From: Streptomyces sp. NBC_00287
GTDB taxonomy: Bacteria; Actinomycetota; Actinomycetes; Streptomycetales; Streptomycetaceae
Direction: 5' to 3'
NCBI RefSeq assembly: GCF_036173105.1
Contig: NZ_CP108053.1
Span: 9,300,001 to 9,364,000, forward strand
DNA: 64,000 nucleotides
This document shows positions 24,412 to 32,272 of this stretch, one piece after another. Position 1 is the stretch's first letter. Every line of letters starts with the position of its first letter. Position numbers and translations under genes: made by a program. The notes beneath the pieces are model-generated. The model saw nothing but the letters and a program-made list of their open reading frames with translations. It made no database searches and had not been told where the DNA came from.

Positions 24412-26466
24412 TCAGGCGAGTACGGCGCGGGAGTCGAGGGCGAGGGCGCCGTCGGGCCGTACGAGAAGGGGGTTGACCTCGATCTCGGCGATCTCGGGGT
24501 GGGCGGCGGCGAACGCGGTGATCGCCTCGATGGCGGCCGCGGCGGCGTCGACGTCGACGGGCGGGCGGCCGCGCACGCCGTCGAGCAGGACGGCGGTGCG
24601 CAGTTGGCGTAGCAGCTGCAGGGCGTGGTCGGCGGGGACCGGGGCGAGGGTGAAGGCGGTGTCGTGCAGTGCCTCGGCGAGCACTCCGCCAAGGCCCACC
24701 ATGGCGACGGGGCCGAAGCGCGGGTCGCGGTTGACGCCGACGATCAGTTCGATGCCGTCGCTGAGGTCGGCCATGGCCTCCACGGAGTAGGAGGGGGCGC
24801 CGAGGCGGGCGTGCATCTCCCGGAAGGCGGCGAGCAGTTCGTCGGGGCCGGCGAGGCCGAGGGCCACTCCTCCGGCATCGGACTTGTGCAGCAGATGCAG
24901 GGCCTTGAGGACGTAGGGGCCGTCGAACTCCCCGGCGGCTGCCAGCAGTTCGCTCTCGTCGCGGATCTCGCGGGCGGCGGGGAAGGCGAGTCCGGCCGCC
25001 TGAAGGGCTCTGCGGGTCTCCAGGTAGCCGGTCTCCCGCAGCGGGGCCGCCGGGCTGGGCAGGGGTGTCACACCGGTGTGGGGTGCGCCCGGTGCGGTGG
25101 CGGCGAGTGCGCGGGCGGCGTCCTCGGTGGCGAAGAAGACGGGTATGCCGGCGGCGGCGAGGGTGCGGCAGCTGGGTGAGTCGGGATACATCGACTGCAC
25201 GACCAGGGGGGTGGCGGTGGCGCGATGCCGGGCGGCGATGAGGCGTGCCGCCGCCTTCTCCCCGTCGGCGAGGGCCGTGCCGCCTCCGCCGAGTCCGCCC
25301 TCGGCGGCCGCGTAGCCGCCGAAGTACCCGGTCATCAGGACGGCGTCGACCTCCTCGGCCGCCAGCAGCGCGGCGACGGTCTGGGCGTAGGAGTCCGGGT
25401 CCTGTTCGCCCATGCCGGCGAGGTCCACCGGGTTGGCGACGGCCGACTGTTCCCACAGTGCCTCGCGCAGCCGCTGCTGCGTCGGCTCGCCGAGTTCGGG
25501 CACAAAAAGCCCGGCGGCTTCGACGGCGTCGGCGGCGATGACGCCGTGGCCGCCGCCGTCGGTGAGCACGGCGACCCGGCGGCCTGCGGCCCGGCGTCCG
25601 CCGTGCAACGCGGCGAGGACGACGGTGAGTTCGCGCGGGGTGGCGACCAGGTCCACGCCGGCGTCCCGGCACGCGGCGGCCACCACGTCGGCCGAGGTGG
25701 TCAGCGCCCCGGTGTGCGACTGGGCGCTGCGCGCGGAGGCGTCCCCGCGTCCGGCGGTGAGCAGCACGACCGGCTTCCCGGCGTCGGCGGCCGCCTCGGC
25801 GAAGGCCCGTCCGTCGCCGAAGTCCTCGGCGTACACGGCGATGGCCCGGGTGCCCTCGTGCCGGGCGCAGTCGGCGAGCAGGTCGACGAGGGTGACGTCG
25901 GCCTGGTTGCCGAGCGAGACGAACCGGGAGAACCCGAGGCCGTGCGGGCCGAAGCGGAGCTGCAGTTCGAGGGCGAGGTTGCCGCTCTGGCTCAGCAGGG
26001 CCACCCCGCCGGGGGTGAAGGTGTCCGAGGCCAGGAAGAGGTCGGTGGTGTTGTCGGCCAGGCCCAGGCAGTTCGGCCCGACCATCACGGCGCCGGCGGC
26101 GCGCACCCGCTCGGCGACGGCCTCCTGCCGGGCGCGCCCGGCGTCACCGGTCTCGGCGAACCCGGCGGTGATCGCGACGATCGCGCGGGCCCCGCACCGC
26201 AGCGCCTCGTCGACGGCGTCCTCGAAGCCGGCGGCGGGCACGGAGACGACGGCGAGGTCGATGGGCTCCCCGATCGCGCTCAGGCTGGGAGCCGCGGTGC
26301 GGCCGAGGACGGTGCCGCCGCGCCGGTTGACCAGGTGGACGGGGCGGCGGCCGTTCGCGCGGACCGCTTGGGCTGCGATGGCGTGCCCGTACTTGGCCGG
26401 GTCGTCGCTGGCTCCGACGACGGCGACGGAAACCGGGTCGAAGAGAGCCGAGAGGTCACGTCCCAT
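24412..26466 (-). CDS. ADP-forming acyl-CoA synthetase (acetate--CoA ligase family)
   Basis: 684 residues. The N-terminal CoA-binding Rossmann domain begins DLSALFDPVSVAVVGASDDP. Succinyl-CoA-ligase-like flavodoxin domains follow, with the phosphohistidine loop in SAQSHTGALTTSADVV. The C-terminal ATP-grasp domain begins around VLKALHLLHKSDAGGVALGL and ends with EIAEIEVNPLLV. This is the acetyl-CoA synthetase (ADP-forming)/pimeloyl-CoA synthetase architecture in one chain. It would activate the carboxylic acid made by the aldehyde dehydrogenase of the divergent operon using ATP and CoA. One base separates it from the ferredoxin gene upstream. Confidence 0.88.
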   Translation of the reverse strand: MGRDLSALFDPVSVAVVGASDDPAKYGHAIAAQAVRANGRRPVHLVNRRGGTVLGRTAAPSLSAIGEPIDLAVVSVPAAGFEDAVDEALRCGARAIVAITAGFAETGDAGRARQEAVAERVRAAGAVMVGPNCLGLADNTTDLFLASDTFTPGGVALLSQSGNLALELQLRFGPHGLGFSRFVSLGNQADVTLVDLLADCARHEGTRAIAVYAEDFGDGRAFAEAAADAGKPVVLLTAGRGDASARSAQSHTGALTTSADVVAAACRDAGVDLVATPRELTVVLAALHGGRRAAGRRVAVLTDGGGHGVIAADAVEAAGLFVPELGEPTQQRLREALWEQSAVANPVDLAGMGEQDPDSYAQTVAALLAAEEVDAVLMTGYFGGYAAAEGGLGGGGTALADGEKAAARLIAARHRATATPLVVQSMYPDSPSCRTLAAAGIPVFFATEDAARALAATAPGAPHTGVTPLPSPAAPLRETGYLETRRALQAAGLAFPAAREIRDESELLAAAGEFDGPYVLKALHLLHKSDAGGVALGLAGPDELLAAFREMHARLGAPSYSVEAMADLSDGIELIVGVNRDPRFGPVAMVGLGGVLAEALHDTAFTLAPVPADHALQLLRQLRTAVLLDGVRGRPPVDVDAAAAAIEAITAFAAAHPEIAEIEVNPLLVRPDGALALDSRAVLA

Positions 26467-26467
26467 G

Positions 26468-26659
26468 TCACTTCACCAGCCGCAGCGCGGAGTTGGGGCA
26501 GGCGGCGACGGCGGCTTCGGCGTCTGCCTCGCCGCCGGGCGGCACCTCGGTGGCGCGCACCGACGCGTAGCCCCACTCGTCGAGGTCGATCTGTTCGGGC
26601 GCGGGTTCCTGGCAGAGGCCGTAGCCCTGGCAGCGGGTGGAGTCCAGCAGCAGTTTCAT
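26468..26659 (-). CDS. Small [3Fe-4S]-type ferredoxin
   Basis: 63 residues from ATG at 26659, preceded by GAAAGGA. Cysteines at 10, 16 and 54 (RCQGYGLCQ ... AACPNSAL) form the three-cysteine set typical of actinobacterial [3Fe-4S] ferredoxins that serve cytochromes P450 and some oxygenases. The residue between the first two cysteines where four-cysteine ferredoxins carry another Cys is glycine. It is encoded between the NuoF-like protein and the acyl-CoA synthetase. It may carry electrons from the NuoF-like flavoprotein to the Rieske oxygenase encoded divergently. The partner assignment is inference from position. Confidence 0.88.
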   Translation of the reverse strand: MKLLLDSTRCQGYGLCQEPAPEQIDLDEWGYASVRATEVPPGGEADAEAAVAACPNSALRLVK

Positions 26660-26669
26660 GGCGGGTCCT

Positions 26670-26800
26670 TTCGGCGCGGCGGTGCTGGTGCGCGCACGGC
26701 TCGGATGCGGTTCCGGGGACACCCGGGTCCGTTCGGCGCGGCGGTACGGGGTGCGCGAAAGGCTCGGGTTTCAGGGCACCCGGGTCGATTCGGCGCGGCA
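26670..26800 (-). repeat. Imperfect tandem repeat, about 60-base period
   Basis: TTCGGCGCGGC recurs at 26670, 26732 and 26789, with ACCCGGGTC and GTGCGCG in matching positions in between. The repeats fill the 176-base gap between the NuoF-like gene and the ferredoxin gene. They could affect mRNA structure or processing in the operon. Confidence 0.55.
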
Positions 26801-26835
26801 GGCGGGAGCGCGGGGGAGAGGGGACGGGGTGCGGC

Positions 26836-28071
26836 TCAGGGCACCGGGACGGTGAAGCGGCGCCCGTCCTCGGGTGCCGGGCCCGCGCAGGCGGGGCAGC
26901 CGGGGCTTCGGTGGGCGTCGAGCGCGTCGGGGAAGCGGTCGAGGAGGGTGGCGACGACGCGGGCGGCGGCGTCGAGCAGTGCGCAGGCTCCGCGGCCGGG
27001 CAGTTGGCGCGACCAGCGGTGCAGCTGGGTGAGCGTGTCGTGGCTGCCCTCCCCGCGGGCGAGCGCCGAGAGGGCCTTGGCCATCGCCCCGGTCCCCGAG
27101 ACGCACACACCGCACTGCCGGGCGCTCTGGGCCCCCAGGTAGCAGGCGGCCTGAACGGCGATGGCGAGGGGGCAGTCCTCGGGGTCGAGGAAATACAGTG
27201 CTCCGCAGCCGAGGGCCGCGCCGGCCGTGCGCAGGCCGTCGTGGTCGAGCGGCAGGTCCCTCCAGCCCTCGCCGTACAGGCCGCCGAACATCCCGCCCAG
27301 CAGGACCGCTTCGGACCTGCCGTGCCCGCACAGGTCGGCGAGGACCTTCAGATGCGTGCCGGCCATCACCTCCACGAGCGCGGTGTCACCGCCGCCACCG
27401 GCGAGGGTCACCAGGTGGGCCGCGGCGACGGCGTCCGCCTCGTCGGGGTGCGTGTTCATCCGCGCGACGCGGGCCAGCGTCTCCACGTTGGCGACGAGGG
27501 TGGGCGCGCCGCCGACACCGCTCTCGAACGGCCGCGGAGGTTTGGCCGTCGGCAGCGCGGGGCCGCCGTCGAGGCGCCGTACGACGGCGCTCTCCTCGCC
27601 CGCGACGTAGGTGCGCTCGGTGCGGACGACGTCGATGCGCAGGTCGAGGGTGACTTCGGTGAGCGCCCGGCGCACGGCCCGCTCGGCCGTGCGGTCGGAG
27701 AGGTACACGTGGCCGCGCTCCGCGCCGGTCATGGCCGCTGCCAGCCGCAGCCCGTCCAGGACGGTGTGCGGGCGGTGGCGCAGCAGCCAGCGGTCCTTCA
27801 CGGATCCCGGCTCGCCCTCCTCGCCGTTGGCGACGACGACCCGGGGGCCCGGTGCGTCACGGACGGCCCGGAGTTTGACGGCGGCCGGGAATCCGGCACC
27901 GCCCCGGCCGCGCAGTCCCGCCGCCGCAATCCGGTCGAGCAGCCGGCCGGGCGCGACCAGGGGCGCATAGCCGCCCGCGGCGAGGTAGCCGGCGATGCCC
28001 TCACCGTTGGCCGGCGCGGGGGAGAGGAGGCCGGAGCGTCCTTCGGGAAGGAGGGAGTACACGCGGGTCAT
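26836..28071 (-). CDS. NuoF-like NADH-binding flavoprotein with iron-sulphur region
   Basis: 411 residues. The FMN/NADH-binding elements of complex I 51-kDa subunits are present: GLRGRGGAGFPAAVKLRAVR, then VVVANGEEGEPGSVKDRWLL, then VAGEESAVVRRLDGG. An SLBB-like segment and an iron-sulphur helix region near residues 310-365 follow (SARQCGVCVSGTGAMAKALS, GRGACALLDAAARV). The third cysteine of the standard CxxCxxC is a glycine here, while an additional CPAC sits near the C-terminus. No NuoE or NuoG partner is adjacent. Its ATG overlaps the stop of the 141-residue gene upstream (ATGA). It probably oxidises NADH and reduces the neighbouring ferredoxin. Confidence 0.85.
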   Translation of the reverse strand: MTRVYSLLPEGRSGLLSPAPANGEGIAGYLAAGGYAPLVAPGRLLDRIAAAGLRGRGGAGFPAAVKLRAVRDAPGPRVVVANGEEGEPGSVKDRWLLRHRPHTVLDGLRLAAAMTGAERGHVYLSDRTAERAVRRALTEVTLDLRIDVVRTERTYVAGEESAVVRRLDGGPALPTAKPPRPFESGVGGAPTLVANVETLARVARMNTHPDEADAVAAAHLVTLAGGGGDTALVEVMAGTHLKVLADLCGHGRSEAVLLGGMFGGLYGEGWRDLPLDHDGLRTAGAALGCGALYFLDPEDCPLAIAVQAACYLGAQSARQCGVCVSGTGAMAKALSALARGEGSHDTLTQLHRWSRQLPGRGACALLDAAARVVATLLDRFPDALDAHRSPGCPACAGPAPEDGRRFTVPVP

Positions 28072-28493
28072 ACGGTGCTCCTGGGCTCGGTGCGGCCGGT
28101 GGGTGCGAGCGCGGGGCGTGACCTCAGGCGGGCCAGCGCCCGCTCCAGCTGCCGCCGCTGGGCGGCGGTGCGGTCGTAGCCCGCTCCGGGCAGGCCGATC
28201 AGCATGCGGTGGTGGTCGAGGACGACTTCGCCGGCCAGCAGCGCCGCGCCCGGGTCCGCGACCGGCGACCGGGCCGCTTCGACGACCAGCTCGGTGACCT
28301 CGTGCAGGTAGCGCAGCCAGCCGCGCTGGGTGCCGCGCAGCACCAGGCGCTCGACGCGGTGGCGCTCCGCGGCGACGAGGGCCGAGGGCGGGCGGTCGTC
28401 CGTCGGGGAGCGCAGGGCGGCCACCGCTTGGGGCAGCTCCTGTTCGGGCTCGGGGGTGAGGCCGAGCCAGACGAGACTTCGGCGAGCGCTCAT
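28068..28493 (-). CDS. Orphan 141-aa protein, first gene of the leftward operon
   Basis: Starts at ATG 28493, seven bases after GGAGG; the frame is open further upstream but loses protein character. The sequence is largely helical (LVAAERHRVERLVLRGTQRG, then YLHEVTELVVEAARSPVADP, then AAQRRQLERALARLRSRPAL), with no cysteines, no signal peptide and no recognised motif. The tight coupling to the NuoF-like gene suggests a partner or assembly role in that electron-transfer unit, perhaps in the structural place of NuoE. That is inference from position only. Confidence 0.65.
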   Translation of the reverse strand: MSARRSLVWLGLTPEPEQELPQAVAALRSPTDDRPPSALVAAERHRVERLVLRGTQRGWLRYLHEVTELVVEAARSPVADPGAALLAGEVVLDHHRMLIGLPGAGYDRTAAQRRQLERALARLRSRPALAPTGRTEPRSTV

Positions 28494-28714
28494 GCGTGCC
28501 TCCGGGATCGCTCCGTTTCCGGGGGTCCGGGAACGGGGGCGGCGCGGCGATGACGGGGAAGAGGGATGCTCCGGCGCCGTGAGACGGGTGCGGGAGCCGT
28601 GCGGGGTGCCCGGACCGGGCACCCGCTGTGGCGCGGACCGGGGTCCGCGGGCTTGCGGAGGGCTCCTGGGTATCCGTCTGCGAGCCCTGGGCCGTCCGCC
28701 TGCCACGACACTAA

Positions 28715-28730
28715 CTAACTAATTAGTCAG
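28715..28730. promoter_or_regulatory. Palindromic operator 1 (TetR-type)
   Basis: CTAACTAATTAGTCAG, with a perfect ACTAATTAGT core at 28718-28727. It lies 222 bases upstream of the leftward operon start and 150 bases before the Rieske gene. The alternating TNANTNAN pattern is typical of TetR-family operators. Confidence 0.6.
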
Positions 28731-28767
28731 CCCACAAGTCTTGACTTGCCCCGTCGACGGTCCCACT

Positions 28768-28787
28768 CTGACTAACCAATCAGTCAG
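28768..28787. promoter_or_regulatory. Palindromic operator 2 (TetR-type)
   Basis: CTGACTAACCAATCAGTCAG has perfect six-base arms (CTGACT/AGTCAG) and shares the GACTAA/TTAGTC half-site with operator 1. The centres are about 55 bases apart, roughly five helical turns. A TTGACT (-35-like) hexamer at 28741-28746 lies between them. Confidence 0.6.
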
Positions 28788-28880
28788 CCGGATCGCGGCA
28801 GGTCCGGAAACCGCACCTGCCTCCCTCCCGGCCACGCCCTCACCGCCCATCGCCGCCCACGCGGCGCGGAGGAGGACCCC

Positions 28881-30062
28881 ATGCACCCCTCGACGACCCG
28901 GGCAGCCGACGTCGACGCTTCCCCCACTCCGCCGGTACCGCCCCCCGAGCACCCCGGTCAGGCTCTGGCGGCCCGCTATTACACCGATCCGGCCATCGCG
29001 AAGGCCGAGACGGACCGCATCTTCGCCAAGTCCTGGCAGCTCGTCTGCCACGAATCCGACCTCCCCGGCCCCGGCGCCCGGCTGGCCGCCACCGCCGCCG
29101 GCCGGGAGGTGCTGGTCGTCCGCACCGAAGACGGCGGCCTCGCCGCCCACCTCAACGTGTGCCGGCACCGCGGAACCCGTCTGGTCACCGACCCGGAGCC
29201 CTCGGGCAAGGCGATCCGCTGCCCGTACCACGGCTGGACCTACAAACTGGACGGAACCCTGGTCGGCGCCCCCGAGGCCCGCCGCATCCCCTGCCTGGAC
29301 AAGCCCAATCTCGGACTGCACCCGGTCAACGTGGAGTCCTTCCTCGGCTTCGTCTTCGTCAACCTCGACCTGGAGGCGACTCCGCTCGCCGAGACCTGCG
29401 CCGGGCTCGCCGAGGCCGTCGGACGCTACGCCGGGCCCGGTCTCGTGCCGGTCGGCAAGCACCGTATCCACGACCTGGAGGGCGGCGAGGAGCAGAACGC
29501 CAACTGGAAGGTGATCGTCGACAACTATCTGGAGGGCTACCACGTCCCCGTGGCCCACCCCTCGCTGATGCGTCTGCTCGACTACGCGGCGTACAGCGTG
29601 GACATGCAGGAGAACTACGTCCTGTTCGAGTCGCCCCTGCGGGACAAGCCCTCCTCGAACTGGACCGAGCGGCTCTACCAGCGCCTCGCAACCCCGATGC
29701 CGGGCCTGACCGAGGACGACCGGCGGGTATGGCGGTACGCCGTGATCTACCCGAACACGCTCATCGACTTCTACCCTGACCACGTGCTCGCATGGACCGC
29801 CCTGCCCACCGCCCAGGACCGGGCGGCGATCCCCGGTGCCTTCTACACCAAGCTCGGCGAGGACGTCCGTACCCGGCTGGCCAGGCGGCTGAACATCCAC
29901 ATCGGCTGGGTCACCAACGACGAGGACGCCGAGCTGGTGGAGCGCGTGCAGGCCGGGATGCGCATGCCGGGGTTCGAGCCCGGGCCGCTGTCGCAGCGCG
30001 AGGCCGCCGTCGGCTGGTTCGCCCGCCGGGTCAGGGCCGACCTGGACGGGAACACGCGGTGA
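28881..30062 (+). CDS. Rieske non-haem iron oxygenase, alpha subunit
   Basis: 393 residues; the ATG follows GGAGGAGG. The Rieske [2Fe-2S] centre is C94-x-H96 (CRHRGT) and C114-x2-H117 (CPYHGW). The catalytic domain has NANWKVIVDNYLEGYHVPVA, giving mononuclear iron ligands H221 and H226 and bridging D214, and LIDFYPDHVLAWTALP further on. The architecture fits ring-hydroxylating and N-demethylating/C-N-cleaving oxygenases such as those acting on carnitine, betaines or choline-like amines. No ferredoxin-NADP reductase-type partner is in this operon. Being first in an amine-transport operon, it probably hydroxylates or dealkylates the imported amine. The specific substrate is unknown. Confidence 0.9.
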   Translation: MHPSTTRAADVDASPTPPVPPPEHPGQALAARYYTDPAIAKAETDRIFAKSWQLVCHESDLPGPGARLAATAAGREVLVVRTEDGGLAAHLNVCRHRGTRLVTDPEPSGKAIRCPYHGWTYKLDGTLVGAPEARRIPCLDKPNLGLHPVNVESFLGFVFVNLDLEATPLAETCAGLAEAVGRYAGPGLVPVGKHRIHDLEGGEEQNANWKVIVDNYLEGYHVPVAHPSLMRLLDYAAYSVDMQENYVLFESPLRDKPSSNWTERLYQRLATPMPGLTEDDRRVWRYAVIYPNTLIDFYPDHVLAWTALPTAQDRAAIPGAFYTKLGEDVRTRLARRLNIHIGWVTNDEDAELVERVQAGMRMPGFEPGPLSQREAAVGWFARRVRADLDGNTR

Positions 30063-30250
30063 CGCCCTCGCACACCTCGACCGTGCGCTCCGCCGTGCGC
30101 CTGCCGTCGGCCACGGCCTTATCCCGCGCTCTCTGAGCCGCGTACGCACCCTCCCCAGACCGGTCTTCCCTTCGGAATCAGGGCCTGAAGCGAACCGACC
30201 AGCCGGTCCAGCCCTGGACTTGTGCCGTTCCTCGACGGAGAGGACGTTCC

Positions 30251-31375
30251 ATGTCCCCCGAGGTACCACCGCCGTCCCGACGCGCCGTGCTGCGGGCGGG
30301 CGCCTGCGGCCTGCTGGGCGCAGCGGCCGGCGGCTGCGGATTCATGCCCGCCAAGAAACCCGACGCCGACCAGCTCGCCCCGGTCGAGGCGCGCGTCGAT
30401 GGCGATCTCGTCTACTTCAACTGGGCCGACTTCGTCGACCCGGCCGTGTTCAAGGGCTTCGAGAAGGAGTACGGCGTCAAGGTCATCCAGTCGAACTTCG
30501 ACTCGATGGAAGGCATGGTCGCCAAGCTCAACGCCGGCAACCGCTACGACATCATCTTCCCCACGGCCAAGTGGGCCCAGCGCCTGGCCCGCGGGGGCCG
30601 GCTACGCCGTATCGACCACGCCCAACTCGCCAACTCGCAGGCGGTGTTCGGCACCTACGACTACTTCGCCGATCCCTGGTACGACCCCGGCTCCGCGCAC
30701 ACCGTCCCCTTCACCGCGTACAAGACCGGCATCGGATGGCGCCGCGACCGGATCGGTGAACTCACCGATTCCTGGCGGGACTTGTGGAACGAGAAGGCCA
30801 GGGGCAAGGTCTTCCTGCTGGACGACCGCGACGAGGTCCTCGGCATGGGCGCCCTCGCGCTCGGCCTCGACGTCAGCACCGGTGACACCGGCGACCTCGA
30901 CCGCATCACCTCCCTGCTGGGCACCTTGCGCCCCCGCCTGCGCGGCTTCTCCAGCAACAGCTACAACAACCTCCTCAACGGCAACGCGCTGATCCAGCAG
31001 GCATGGAGCGGTGACATGGCCGCCATGCTCTACCAGGCCAAGGACCCGTCCGTGTTCGGCTTCCACGCTCCCAAGGAGGGCACGCCGGTCAACTCCGACT
31101 GTTACGCCATTCCCTGGAACGCGCCCCACCCCGGCACCGCGATGCTGTTCATCGACTACATGCTGCGGCCGGAAAACGTGAAGAAGAACATCGAGTACAT
31201 CGGCTACCCGATGCCGGTGGCGGGCTCCGAGAAGGTCTACGCCGACCTGGTCGAGCCGTTCCCCGAGTGCCTCGTCACCCAGGACGACCTGAAAGCCGAC
31301 CTGTTCTTCCGCAACGGCGACCGCGCGGCGGAGGACGCCCGCGACACCGCCTGGACCCACGTGAAGGCGGGCTGA
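30251..31375 (+). CDS. Extracellular substrate-binding lipoprotein, spermidine/putrescine (PotD) type
   Basis: 374 residues. An export signal with twin arginines (SRRAVLRAGACGLLGAAAGG) ends in a lipobox-like AAGGC, giving a lipoprotein probably exported by Tat. The mature domain has the PotD/PotF pattern: LVYFNWADFVDPAVFKGFEK, then YGVKVIQSNFDSMEGMVAKL, then YDIIFPTAKWAQRLARGGRL, YKTGIGWRRDRI and a WSGDMAAMLYQAKDPSVFGF pocket strand. It delivers an amine substrate to the two permeases encoded immediately downstream (gap of three bases). Ligand specificity within the polyamine/amine class cannot be read from sequence. Confidence 0.92.
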   Translation: MSPEVPPPSRRAVLRAGACGLLGAAAGGCGFMPAKKPDADQLAPVEARVDGDLVYFNWADFVDPAVFKGFEKEYGVKVIQSNFDSMEGMVAKLNAGNRYDIIFPTAKWAQRLARGGRLRRIDHAQLANSQAVFGTYDYFADPWYDPGSAHTVPFTAYKTGIGWRRDRIGELTDSWRDLWNEKARGKVFLLDDRDEVLGMGALALGLDVSTGDTGDLDRITSLLGTLRPRLRGFSSNSYNNLLNGNALIQQAWSGDMAAMLYQAKDPSVFGFHAPKEGTPVNSDCYAIPWNAPHPGTAMLFIDYMLRPENVKKNIEYIGYPMPVAGSEKVYADLVEPFPECLVTQDDLKADLFFRNGDRAAEDARDTAWTHVKAG

Positions 31376-31378
31376 GCC

Positions 31379-32272
31379 ATGGCACTGCTGCGCCCCTCCT
31401 CACGCTCCCGCCGCCGGGACGCGAACGGCACCCGCATCTGGACCTGGCTCATGCTGCCCGGGACCCTGTGGATGACCGGCTTCCTGATCGCCTCGCTGGC
31501 CCTCGTCGCCGTCCTCGCGGTCGGCACCACCGACGAACTCGGCAACCCCCGCTTCGGCTTCGACCTGGCCGCCGTGCGCGCCCTCGCCGACCCCGCCTAC
31601 ACCGAAGTCCTGGCCCGCTCCCTGGGCTACGCCCTGCTGACCTGCGTGATCTGTCTCCTGATCGCCTATCCGGTGGCGTACACGATCGCCCTGTACGGCG
31701 GCCGGTACAAGCACGCGCTGATCGCCGCGATCGTGGTGCCGTTCTTCGCCAACTACCTGGTGCGGATGTACGGCTGGTCGGTGGTCCTCTCCGACGACGG
31801 GCCGGTGCTGCGCGCCCTGCGCGCGGTGGGCCTGGCCGACGCGGGCACAAAGATCCTCAACACCGGCTTCGGCGTGGTCGCCGGACTCGTCTACGGGTTC
31901 GTCGTCTTCATGATCATCCCGTTGTACGCGGCGCTGGAACGCCTCGACGTCTCCCTCATCGAGGCCGGCCGCGACCTGTACGGCGGCCCGGTCCGCACGT
32001 TCTTCTTCGTCACCCTGCCCGCCACCCGGCAGGGCGCGGCAGCCGGGCTCGTCCTGGTCTTCCTGCCCGCCATGGGCGACTTCGTCAGCGCACAGCTCAT
32101 GGGAGGCCCGGACCAGATCATGATCGGCAACCTCATCCAGGACAAGTTCTTCCAGGGCCAGAACTGGCCGCTCGGCTCGGCGCTCACCATGCTGCTGATG
32201 CTGGTCCTGCTGATCGGGATGCTCGGCTATCTGCGGCGCACCCGCAAGGACGAGGCGGAGGCCCTGCGATGA
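31379..32272 (+). CDS. ABC transporter permease, PotB type
   Basis: 297 residues with six predicted membrane segments, the first beginning WLMLPGTLWMTGFLIASLAL. The EAA loop that contacts the ATPase reads LIEAGRDLYGGPVRTFFFVT, then LPATRQGAAAG. It is the first inner-membrane half of the amine importer. The stop codon overlaps the ATG of the next permease (ATGA), so the two subunits are translationally coupled. The N-terminal tail is short and basic (SSRSRRRDANG). Length matches PotB/YdcU. Confidence 0.92.
   Translation: MALLRPSSRSRRRDANGTRIWTWLMLPGTLWMTGFLIASLALVAVLAVGTTDELGNPRFGFDLAAVRALADPAYTEVLARSLGYALLTCVICLLIAYPVAYTIALYGGRYKHALIAAIVVPFFANYLVRMYGWSVVLSDDGPVLRALRAVGLADAGTKILNTGFGVVAGLVYGFVVFMIIPLYAALERLDVSLIEAGRDLYGGPVRTFFFVTLPATRQGAAAGLVLVFLPAMGDFVSAQLMGGPDQIMIGNLIQDKFFQGQNWPLGSALTMLLMLVLLIGMLGYLRRTRKDEAEALR

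Noticed and set aside
25225..28179. Very long plus-strand open frame (984 codons) opposite the acyl-CoA synthetase, ferredoxin and NuoF-like genes
   Set aside because: It is a high-GC antisense shadow: glycine/arginine/valine-rich with no motif, and it overlaps several well-supported genes.
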